Assembly (NCBI GenBank): GCA_020846875.1 | Contig: JADLDB010000130.1 | Location: forward strand, 1 to 36,721 | Source of the DNA: Myxococcales bacterium | GTDB taxonomy: Bacteria > Myxococcota > Myxococcia > Myxococcales > Myxococcaceae | Length of the DNA stretch: 36,721 nucleotides | Direction: 5' to 3' | Part shown: positions 7,610 to 14,354 of the stretch, piece by piece | How positions within the stretch are numbered: position 1 is the stretch's first letter | Layout of the letters: each line of letters starts with the position of its first letter | Program-made: the position numbers and the translations under genes | The notes under the pieces: model-generated | What the model saw: the letters and a program-made list of their open reading frames with translations, nothing else | Told to the model about the DNA's origin: nothing | The model's database searches: none

Positions 7610-8716
7610 GTGGTGATTGAGCTCCAGCACCGCGCGCCCCGCGTCCGCTTCAAGCACCCGGTGCGCGTCGTGCCGTTGGACGGCGCGCCGCGGATCTACC
7701 GCACGCTGACGGCCAACCTGTCGCGCAAGGGCATGTTCGTCCGCATGCCGGAGCCGCTGCCGAAGGGGACGCGGGTGGCGCTGTCGCTGGAGGCTGGCGG
7801 CCAGGCGCTGCCCTTCGCCGAGGCGGAGATCGCCTGGTGCCGCACCTCCCAGTCGCAATGGCCGGGGCGGTACGCCGGCTTCGGGGTGCGCTTCACCTCC
7901 TTCCTGAACCCGCGCGCGCCGGAGCTGGTCGAGTACCTGGTGAGGAACCTGGATCGCGGGCGCCCGCTCAGGGTCGCGCCGGCGACGTCCCTGCGGAAGC
8001 GCTGGCTCCTCCAGGCGCTGCTGGGCCTGGTCGGGTTGGGGATCACCGCCCTTCTCTCCCTCTCCCTCAGCCTGGGAGTGGGTGGGGAAGAGGAGAAGTC
8101 TCCCGCGGTGGCAGCTCCCGTCGCGGCGGAGGGCGTGGGCGTCGAGGGCCCCGTCGAGGCGCCGGCGGCAGCCATTGAGCCGCCATCGCCTGCGCCTCTC
8201 GTCGCGGCCGTGCCCGCTGGAGCGCCTGAGGCTCCCCTCGCGCGGGAGGCCCCCACGGGGCCGGTCTCTGCGAGTACTCCTCCGCCCGGCGCCGAGGCGA
8301 ATGGTCCCGTGGAGTCGCTGGCCGCCGCAGCGAAGAGCGCGCCCGCACGTGCTCCCCACGCCGCCCCGCGCGCGAGCGCTCCGCCTTCGCCGCCCAACCG
8401 CCTGGCGCTCCCCTCGGGGGCGCTCGAGGCCTTCAGGTGGTCGGGCCAGGCCACCACCATTCACCTCGCGCTCGAGCTTGCGCCCGGCGCGAGCCTCTCC
8501 AGGGCCTTCTTCATGGCCTCACCGCCGCGCCTCGTCCTCGACCTCGACGGCAAGGCCCCGAAGAAGAGCTTCACGCTGGGGCCGGCCGCCGCGTGGCTGG
8601 AGCAGGTCCGCATCGGTCCGCACGGCCCCTCGACGCGGGTGGTGCTGGATCTGAAGCGCGCGCCCGAGGGCGTGTCCCAGTCGGCGGACGGAGTGACGCT
8701 CTCGTTCTCCCGCTGA
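7610..8716 (+). CDS. PilZ - transmembrane - AMIN domain protein
   Basis: The 368-residue protein joins three parts. Residues 8-115 are a PilZ domain with the second c-di-GMP motif as NLSRKG (N/DxSxxG); the first motif is weak, with R11 and K15 in place of a clean RxxxR. Residues about 134-154 form one membrane segment. Residues 160-270 are an alanine/proline-rich linker, and 272-368 look like an AMIN domain, a periplasmic domain that binds peptidoglycan or secretin partners. The layout would place a c-di-GMP sensor inside and an envelope binder outside. Start is GTG at 7610 or the adjacent GTG at 7613. Confidence 0.82.
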   Translation: MVIELQHRAPRVRFKHPVRVVPLDGAPRIYRTLTANLSRKGMFVRMPEPLPKGTRVALSLEAGGQALPFAEAEIAWCRTSQSQWPGRYAGFGVRFTSFLNPRAPELVEYLVRNLDRGRPLRVAPATSLRKRWLLQALLGLVGLGITALLSLSLSLGVGGEEEKSPAVAAPVAAEGVGVEGPVEAPAAAIEPPSPAPLVAAVPAGAPEAPLAREAPTGPVSASTPPPGAEANGPVESLAAAAKSAPARAPHAAPRASAPPSPPNRLALPSGALEAFRWSGQATTIHLALELAPGASLSRAFFMASPPRLVLDLDGKAPKKSFTLGPAAAWLEQVRIGPHGPSTRVVLDLKRAPEGVSQSADGVTLSFSR

Positions 8717-8829
8717 GCTGCAGCGCCCAACACTTCTTCACCCACGACTCACGGCGGCCTGACACGTCTCGGGTTTCCTCGTCCCACGCGAGCTGGACTC
8801 CACCGGCCGCGGCTGACGGAGGAACACAC

Positions 8830-9258
8830 ATGAAGACGCTGATGCTGACGGGAGCGCTGGGACTGACGCTGGCGGTGGGCGCCACGGGCTGTGGGCGCGG
8901 CGCGGATCGCCTCGAGCGCGCCGAGAAGCTGGTGGACTGGAAGGTGGCCGACGCGATGGATGATCTCGACGCTACGCCGCGGCAGGCCGAGCGCGCGCAG
9001 GGGCTCGCGAAGGGCCTGGTGGTGGAAGCCAGGCCGCTGGTGAAGCAGGCCCTCGAGGCGCGGGACGTGCTGATCGCCGAGTGGAAGACGAACAAGCCCG
9101 ACTCCGCGAAGGTGCACGCGGTGGTGGACAGCCAGCTCGACGCCGCCCGCGGCTTCGTGCACCGGGTGGCCGACGCCGCCATCGAGCTCCACGGCCTCCT
9201 CACGCCCGAGCAACGCGACGAGGTGACGGCGCGCTTCGAGAAGCACGCCAGGCACTGA
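8830..9258 (+). CDS. Spy/CpxP-like periplasmic lipoprotein
   Basis: The 142-residue protein begins with a lipoprotein signal ending VGATGC (lipobox cysteine at about residue 21). The mature part is almost entirely helical and ends with LHGLLTPEQRDEVTARFEKH, the LTxxQ motif of Spy/CpxP periplasmic chaperones and metal-responsive proteins. The ribosome site ACGGAGGAA precedes the ATG at 8830. It lies 113 bp after the PilZ-AMIN gene, so it may have its own promoter. A role in envelope stress is inferred from the family. Confidence 0.82.
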   Translation: MKTLMLTGALGLTLAVGATGCGRGADRLERAEKLVDWKVADAMDDLDATPRQAERAQGLAKGLVVEARPLVKQALEARDVLIAEWKTNKPDSAKVHAVVDSQLDAARGFVHRVADAAIELHGLLTPEQRDEVTARFEKHARH

Positions 9259-9304
9259 GCCGTGACGGTTGGTGAAACGGGGCGCGGCCGGTAGAAGCCG
9301 CCGC

Positions 9305-10072
9305 GTGGACGTCTCCGCCGCGGCGATCATCACGCTCAGCTTCGTCGCCTTCGCCGCGGGCCTGGTGGACGCGATCGCCGGTGGGGGAGGGCTCCTCACC
9401 GTCCCCGCGCTGCTCACCGCCGGCCTGCCACCGCACGTCGTCTTCGGCACCAACAAAGGCCAGTCCGTCTTCGGCAGCTTCTCTGCGCTGCTGCGCTTCT
9501 GGAGGGCCGGCCTCGTCGATCGCCCGCGTGCGAAGTTGTTGTTCCCCCTGGGCGTGGTCGGCTCCTTCGGCGGCGCCGCGCTGCTGTTGCTGGTGAAGCC
9601 CGACGTCCTCAAGCCGGTGGTGCTGGTGCTGCTGGTGGCGGCCGGGGCGGTGGTGGCCTTCGTGCGGCCTCCCGAGGGCGCGGACGAGCGCCCGGTGCCG
9701 AAGAAGGCGGTGCTGGAGGGCGCGGTGATCGCGCTGGTGATCGGCGCCTACGACGGCTTCTTCGGCCCCGGCACCGGCACCTTCCTGATCATCGCCTTCG
9801 TCACCGCGCTGCACTTCTCCCTCCAGCAGGCCTCGGCCAACGCCAAGGTGGTGAACTTCGCCTCCAACCTGGCCGCGGTGATCATCTTCTCCGCGCGGGG
9901 GCTGGTGCTGTGGAAGGTGGCGCTGCCGATGGCGGCCGGACAGTTCCTCGGGGGCACGGTGGGCGCCCACCTGGCGGTGAAGGGCGGCGATCGGGTGGTG
10001 CGGCGCGTGGTGCTCCTGGTGGTGCTGGCGCTCGTCGTCCGCCTTGGTTACGACGTGTGGACGGCTTCCTGA
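9305..10072 (+). CDS. TauE/SafE (YfcA-like) membrane permease
   Basis: This protein of 255 residues has about eight hydrophobic segments. It carries the family motifs FAAGLVDAIAGGGGLLTVPALL near the N-terminus and GAYDGFFGPGTGTFLIIAF in the middle, the repeated glycine-rich turns of TauE/SafE transporters. These export sulfite, sulfoacetate or related organosulfur anions across the inner membrane, though for many YfcA members the substrate is unknown. GTG at 9305 is favoured by family length; TTG 9269 or GTG 9272 would add about 12 basic residues. The selenoprotein gene follows 26 bp downstream, so the two are probably cotranscribed. Confidence 0.9.
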   Translation: MDVSAAAIITLSFVAFAAGLVDAIAGGGGLLTVPALLTAGLPPHVVFGTNKGQSVFGSFSALLRFWRAGLVDRPRAKLLFPLGVVGSFGGAALLLLVKPDVLKPVVLVLLVAAGAVVAFVRPPEGADERPVPKKAVLEGAVIALVIGAYDGFFGPGTGTFLIIAFVTALHFSLQQASANAKVVNFASNLAAVIIFSARGLVLWKVALPMAAGQFLGGTVGAHLAVKGGDRVVRRVVLLVVLALVVRLGYDVWTAS

Positions 10073-10098
10073 AAGGGGCCGGCTGGGAGCGACGCACC

Positions 10099-10329
10099 AT
10101 GCCGAGAGTCACCATCACCTACTGCGGGGCGTGAGGGTACCTCCCCCGGGCCGCCCGTGCGGCGGCCGCGCTGAAGGAGGAGCTCGAGCTGGACGCCGAG
10201 CTGATCAAGGGGTCGGGCGGGATCTTCGAGGTCGCGGTCGACGGCCTGGTGGTCGCCGCCAAGAAGCTGGGGCAATTCCCCACCGAGGAGGACGTGGTGG
10301 ACGCGGTCGCGAAGGCCACGACCGGCTAG
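10099..10329 (+). CDS. SelW/Rdx-family selenoprotein (in-frame TGA = selenocysteine)
   Basis: The gene is read through TGA at 10132-10134 as selenocysteine (U). The 76-residue protein starts MPRVTITYCGAUGY, so C9 and U12 form the CxxU redox motif of the SelW/SelT/SelH (Rdx) family, and CGAUGY is the typical SelW active site. After the TGA the frame runs 64 more codons to TAG, with family features: a long helix (RAARAAAALKEELEL), GSGGIFEVAVDGLVV, KKLGQFPTEEDVVDAV. GGGAG at 10085-10089 precedes the ATG by 9 bp. A conventional gene finder would stop at codon 12 and miss the gene. It is a small thioredoxin-like protein, probably a thiol/selenol redox partner. The neighbours are the TauE/SafE permease upstream and an esterase 12 bp downstream. 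Confidence 0.88.
10132..10180 (+). promoter_or_regulatory. Candidate bacterial SECIS hairpin after the TGA codon
   Basis: Just after the TGA (10132-10134) the RNA can fold into a hairpin. The upper stem is GGCCGCC (10149-10155) with GGCGGCC (10161-10167), closed by the loop CGTGC (10156-10160), 21 nt past the TGA. A lower stem pairs CCTCC (10140-10144) with GGAGG (10176-10180), with unpaired bases between. Bacterial SECIS elements lie within the coding region immediately 3' of UGA, with a G/U-bearing apical loop that SelB contacts; position and loop fit. Pairing was done by eye. Confidence 0.6.
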
Positions 10330-10341
10330 AGTCCCGGGCAG

Positions 10342-11400
10342 ATGCACCGCCACCACCTCTCCATCGAACGGCCCCGCCTCAGCCTGTCCGAGCGGGTGCG
10401 GCGAGGCCTGGGCGCCGCCGTCACCGACGGCTTCTTCAAGGGCGCGGCGAAGGGCGCGAAGTGGCTGCCCATCGCCCGGCCCAGCGTGCACGGGGTGGCG
10501 GTGGAGAAGGACCTCCCCTACCGGCGGACGGGCCGGGTGGAGCACACGGTAGACGTGTACCGGCCGGTGGACGCGCGTGGGCCGCTGCCGATCGTCTTCT
10601 ACATCCACGGCGGCGGCTTCCGCATGCTGTCCAAGGACACCCACTGGGTCTTCGGGTTGGCCTACGCGCGCCGCGGCTACCTGGTGGTGAACATCAACTA
10701 CCACCTGGCGCCGGAGCACCCCTTCCCGGCGGCGGTGACGGACGTGAGCGCGGCCTGGCAGTGGCTGGTGGCGCACGCTGATCGCCTGGGGGGCGATCTG
10801 GGTCGGGTGGTGGTGGCCGGCGAGTCGGCCGGCGCCAACCTGGCCGCGGTGTTGGCGCTGATGACGTCGTACCAGCGCCCCGAGAGCTACGCCCGCGACG
10901 CCTTCTCCGCCGGAGTCGTGCCCCGCGCCGTGGTGGCCGCCTGCGGCATCTACGACGTCAGCCGCCCGGAGCGCTTCGCCGGCCAGGGCGCCTTCCTGCG
11001 CGACCGCCTCGAAGAGGTGACCGACGCCTACCTCCACGGCGTGAAGCTGCGCGATCGCCGCACGCTGGAGCTCGCGGATCCGGTAGTGGCGCTCGAGCGC
11101 GAGGACGCGCCGGCGCGTCCGTTGCCGCCCTTCTTCCTGCCGTGCGGGACCTGGGACGTGCTTCTGGGGGACTCCCGGCGCCTCCACGCGGCGCTGCTGA
11201 AGCAGGGCTCGACGGCCAGCGAGGTCCGCGAGTACCGCCGCGGACCGCACGCGTTTCACGCCTTCGTCGTCACCCCCCAGGCCCGCGCCTGCTGGAAGGA
11301 CACCTTCGCCTTCCTCGAGCGGCACCTGGGCCCGGCGCGCGAGCCAGCAGCTACCGCTCGCAGACCATCGACGGGGCGCGCTGCCCCAGCCGGGCCATGA
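10342..11400 (+). CDS. Alpha/beta hydrolase, HSL-type esterase
   Basis: The 352-residue protein has the hormone-sensitive-lipase family oxyanion motif HGGG (residues 89-92), the nucleophile elbow GESAG (S162), an acid in GTWDVLLGD (D272) and a histidine in GPHAFHAF (H303 or H306). It would hydrolyse short-chain carboxylic esters; the natural substrate is unknown. There is no signal peptide. The gene starts 12 bp after the selenoprotein stop, so it is probably in the same operon. The last 50 bp overlap the end of the convergent YceK-like gene, and the C-terminal tail there is low-complexity. Confidence 0.9.
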   Translation: MHRHHLSIERPRLSLSERVRRGLGAAVTDGFFKGAAKGAKWLPIARPSVHGVAVEKDLPYRRTGRVEHTVDVYRPVDARGPLPIVFYIHGGGFRMLSKDTHWVFGLAYARRGYLVVNINYHLAPEHPFPAAVTDVSAAWQWLVAHADRLGGDLGRVVVAGESAGANLAAVLALMTSYQRPESYARDAFSAGVVPRAVVAACGIYDVSRPERFAGQGAFLRDRLEEVTDAYLHGVKLRDRRTLELADPVVALEREDAPARPLPPFFLPCGTWDVLLGDSRRLHAALLKQGSTASEVREYRRGPHAFHAFVVTPQARACWKDTFAFLERHLGPAREPAATARRPSTGRAAPAGP

Positions 11401-11851
11401 GCTGCTCCCGGGCCTCGGGGGTGAGCTGGGTGACCACGAAGTGGCCGTCTTCGGTCAGCGTCAGCGCGCTGTCCTTCGTCAGCTTGCCGGACTCGAGCAG
11501 CTCCTTGAGCTCGGCGACCGCCACCGCCTTCTGCTCGTCGGACAGCCGCTGGAAGCGGGGATCCTGCTCCAACATGGCCACCGACTGCGGCAGCGAGCCC
11601 TTGGTGTCGTTGAAGGGGAAGTCGTCGCCCAGGATCACCAGGAGCAGCGCCTGGATGGGGAAGGTCACCAGATCGACGGCGAAGGTGATGGGGATGAGGA
11701 AGACGCCCGTCGCCTTGCGATCGACGTACGAGGGCCGGCGGGTCGTGACGCCGAGGAAGGCGCGATCGACGGCGCGCGACAGCAGGCAGCCGGTGGACAA
11801 CAGCGAGGTGGCGACGGCGAGAGCGATGATCCGCATCAGACGGCTGCGCAT
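11351..11851 (-). CDS. YceK/YidQ-like lipoprotein
   Basis: The 166-residue protein has a lipoprotein signal ending LLSTGC. The following segment (YVDRKATGVFLIPITFAVDLVTFP, with a hydrophobic stretch ending VILGDDFPF) recalls the short YceK/YidQ lipoproteins, which have a conserved aspartate and proline-rich hydrophobic patch. The extra C-terminal 80 residues are helical and end LTPEAREQLMARL. The ATG at 11851 is preceded by AGGAG; an upstream in-frame ATG would put the signal peptide internal. Function is unknown. It overlaps the esterase gene tail to tail by 50 bp. Confidence 0.8.
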   Translation of the reverse strand: MRSRLMRIIALAVATSLLSTGCLLSRAVDRAFLGVTTRRPSYVDRKATGVFLIPITFAVDLVTFPIQALLLVILGDDFPFNDTKGSLPQSVAMLEQDPRFQRLSDEQKAVAVAELKELLESGKLTKDSALTLTEDGHFVVTQLTPEAREQLMARLGQRAPSMVCER

Positions 11852-11962
11852 GGAGGTGCTCCTGGGAAGGAAGGAAGGCCGGCGCTGATCTTGGGCCCGG
11901 CGCTCGAGCGGATCAAGAGATCCACCGCGTGGGCGAACGGCCACAGGGTGCTACAGGCCGAC

Positions 11963-13012
11963 TCAGGTGCGGGGCTGCTCGGGCGCGGGCGTCTCGCCGG
12001 TGATCGTCTTCTCCGGCTTCACCCGCATCCCGTAGCGGATCGCCGCCGACTCGATGATGCGGCTGATCAACTGGGTGTACGACAGGCCGCGCTCCTCGGC
12101 GGCCATCCCCAGCTCGCTCTCCTTCTCGAGGTAGGGGTTGGGGTTCACCTCGAGGACGAAGGGCTCACCCTTGGAGGAGATGCGGAAGTCGACGCGGGCG
12201 TAGTCGTGCAGCTTGAGGGCGCGGAAGGCGAGCAGGGCGCTGCGCTCGATGCGGGCCTTGAGCTCCGCGGGCAGATCCTTCGCCACCATCAGGTACGGCC
12301 CGTCCTCGCCCAAGTCGGCGAACTTCACCTCGCGGTCCGACACCTTGGGCACCGCCGGATCCCACTTGCCCCAGTTGAGCTCGAGGATGGGGAGGATCTC
12401 GGGACGGGTGCCGTTGCCCAGCACGCCCACGTACATCTCCCGCCCGTCGATGAACTCCTCCGCCAGCGCCTCGTCGTTGAAGGTCTTGCGGATCTCGCGC
12501 ACCCGCCGGGTCATGTCTTCCCAGTCGCTCACCACCGAGTGCCTTCCGATGCCCAGGGACGCGTCGGTGCGCGCCGGCTTGACGATCAACGGGAAGCTCA
12601 TCCGCCCGAAGGCCTCGAAGGCGTCGCCGTCGAAGGTGAGGAAGCGCGGCGTCGGCACCTCGTGGTACTCGAGCAGCTGCTTGGTGAGGATCTTGTTCTG
12701 CGCCAGCAGCAGGCCGGCGGTGCCCGAGCCGGTGAACTTCATGCCGGCCATCTCCATCACCGCCGCGACGTTCACCTCCAGGCGGTAGTCGTCGGCGAAC
12801 GTCTCGCAGACGTTGAAGACCAGGTCGGGCTTGGCCTTGTCCAGCGCCTTGAGCAGATCGAAGACGCGGTCGTGCACGCCGACCAGCGTGGGGGTGTGGC
12901 CCAGCTCGGTGAGCGCCGCCGCGACGTCGTGGACCACCTTGTCCACCGGCTCGCCCGCGGGCTGGTAATGAAGAACGGCGATCTTCATCGCGGGGACGGT
13001 CGGAGCGGCCAT
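11963..13012 (-). CDS. D-alanine-D-alanine-ligase-like ATP-grasp enzyme
   Basis: The 349-residue protein follows the Ddl/ATP-grasp order: N-terminal domain (KIAVLHYQPAGEP), VFNVCETF, the TGSGTAGLLLAQNK helix, FPLIVKPARTDASLGI (ATP-binding lysine), EEFIDGREMYVGVL, and the metal site near the end, FVLEVNPNPYL. Ddl joins two D-alanines, but this divergent version may ligate other amino acids or peptides. The metallopeptidase gene lies 80 bp upstream on the same strand, suggesting a ligase/peptidase pair rather than the usual cell-wall cluster. The ATG at 13012 has GAAGGTGC before it; an in-frame ATG at 12988 is an alternative. Confidence 0.85.
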   Translation of the reverse strand: MAAPTVPAMKIAVLHYQPAGEPVDKVVHDVAAALTELGHTPTLVGVHDRVFDLLKALDKAKPDLVFNVCETFADDYRLEVNVAAVMEMAGMKFTGSGTAGLLLAQNKILTKQLLEYHEVPTPRFLTFDGDAFEAFGRMSFPLIVKPARTDASLGIGRHSVVSDWEDMTRRVREIRKTFNDEALAEEFIDGREMYVGVLGNGTRPEILPILELNWGKWDPAVPKVSDREVKFADLGEDGPYLMVAKDLPAELKARIERSALLAFRALKLHDYARVDFRISSKGEPFVLEVNPNPYLEKESELGMAAEERGLSYTQLISRIIESAAIRYGMRVKPEKTITGETPAPEQPRT

Positions 13013-13092
13013 GCACCTTCGGACTGTAGATCGGATCGCGCGTCTTGGGTCGCGCGGCGTCGCGTCGACTTCAGGCCCGCTTCACTCCCGCT

Positions 13093-14154
13093 TCACTCCA
13101 CTTCGAAGAAGCGATCGGTGTACACGAAGTTCATCGCGAGCGTGGTGAGCAGCGCGGTGAGCCGGGTCATGTACTCGCGGGCCTCGTCGCGCTGCACGGT
13201 GAGCTTCAGCGCGGCGACGCGCTCCAGCAGGTGATCGAGCACGCTGGTGGCCACGCCCCGCGACACGCCCGAGTACTGCGTGACCGACGCCAGCAACGAC
13301 TGGCGCTCGGCCCGCACCAGGGTGTCGGCGCTGGTGTTGCCGACGCCCTCGGCCTCGAACAGCTCCTGCAGGTCCTGGTCGAGGTGATCGCCGATGGAGA
13401 TCTCGATCTTGTCCTCCAGCATCCGCTGCCGGTAGTGATCGAGGACCGTCTCTTCCATCTGCTCCACGTCCATGTCCCGCTCACCCAGGGTGACCAGCGG
13501 CGGCGTCGTGCACAGCGCCTGGACGATCTGCCCGACGTACTGGAGCTTCTTGAGCGCGCCCCAGCCCTTGTAGCGGGCCTCCCAGTTGGAGCCGGGCGTC
13601 AGCCACACCGCGAAGGTCTCGGCGAAGTCCTCGTCGGGGTGCTTCTGCGCGTACCAGCCGGTGATGTGCACCACGTACTTCCGGCTGAAGGGCCGGGGCT
13701 TGTACGACTCGAGGTAGGGCCGGGAGTAGTCGCCGAACTGCTTCTTCCACTCCTCCGTCTCGTACAGCTTGTAGGCGTAGTTGAAGGCGTGCCCGGCCTC
13801 GTGGCGGAGGAACATCATGATGTCCTCCTCGTCCTCCGCGCCCGCGCCCAGCGCGTCCTCGATCCGCTGCAGGTTGGGATCCGCCAGGTAGAAGGGAATG
13901 CCGATGACCGGCACCTCCGTCGGGCAGCCCCATTGATCCGACAGGTAGCACTCGGGCTTGAGCGAGACGCCCTTCGCCTCCAGCTCCTCGTACAGCTTCT
14001 GGATGAAGCGCTCGAGCGGCGTGTCCTTGACGTGGAGCTCGAGATCCTTGATCCGCGCCTGCAGCAGCGCCGCGCTGGCCGGTGGCAGCCCCTCTCCGAA
14101 GTGGAGCTCAGGCGCCTTCTCGCGAAACGCAGGCTGGGCAAAGGCGGTCGTCAT
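13093..14154 (-). CDS. Putative zinc metallopeptidase (HExxH)
   Basis: Counting from the ATG at 14154, the protein has 353 residues. It has the zinc motif HEAGH (residues 118-122) followed by FNYAYKL, and a distal glutamate in DEDFAETFAVWLTP (E179). The pattern matches the bacterial 'putative zinc-binding metallopeptidase' family. No signal peptide is seen, so it should be cytoplasmic. The ATG at 14154 is preferred to one at 14199 because the upstream 15 residues look unrelated. It is followed by the ATP-grasp gene. Substrate unknown. Confidence 0.82.
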   Translation of the reverse strand: MTTAFAQPAFREKAPELHFGEGLPPASAALLQARIKDLELHVKDTPLERFIQKLYEELEAKGVSLKPECYLSDQWGCPTEVPVIGIPFYLADPNLQRIEDALGAGAEDEEDIMMFLRHEAGHAFNYAYKLYETEEWKKQFGDYSRPYLESYKPRPFSRKYVVHITGWYAQKHPDEDFAETFAVWLTPGSNWEARYKGWGALKKLQYVGQIVQALCTTPPLVTLGERDMDVEQMEETVLDHYRQRMLEDKIEISIGDHLDQDLQELFEAEGVGNTSADTLVRAERQSLLASVTQYSGVSRGVATSVLDHLLERVAALKLTVQRDEAREYMTRLTALLTTLAMNFVYTDRFFEVE

Positions 14155-14171
14155 CGCTTGAACCTGCGGGC

Positions 14172-14219
14172 ACCTTAACGAAAGAAGGCAACGCGCCAAG
14201 GGGGGCCCGCGTTCCTTCT
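14172..14219 (-). terminator. Candidate intrinsic terminator for the Ser/Thr kinase transcript
   Basis: AGAAGG (14183-14188) and AACGCG (14190-14195) pair with CGCGTT (14208-14213) and CCTTCT (14214-14219): 12 bp with a one-base bulge and a GC-rich loop. Read on the minus strand, the hairpin is followed by CTTTCGTTAAGG, a moderately U-rich tail. It sits between the end of the kinase gene and the start of the metallopeptidase gene on the same strand. A second short hairpin, CTCAGGA/TCCTGAG, lies at 14226-14250. The rest of 14155-14354 shows nothing else I can identify. Confidence 0.45.
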
Positions 14220-14354
14220 GAAATACTCAGGAAGATCAGGTGCTCCTGAGGGGCGAGATCCGCTCCTGGGAAACGCTGACGCGCTGCGGCATGGCCGATT
14301 GGGGCTGATGTAGGTGTCTTGCTTTTGAGGCGAGATTCTGGAAACGGCCTGTGG

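Noticed and set aside
10132-10134. The TGA as a simple stop ending an 11-residue frame, or as a disabling mutation
   Set aside because: The frame continues for 64 codons in the right family pattern and the TGA falls exactly at the SelW redox position, next to CxxU and GY. A random nonsense mutation there is unlikely.
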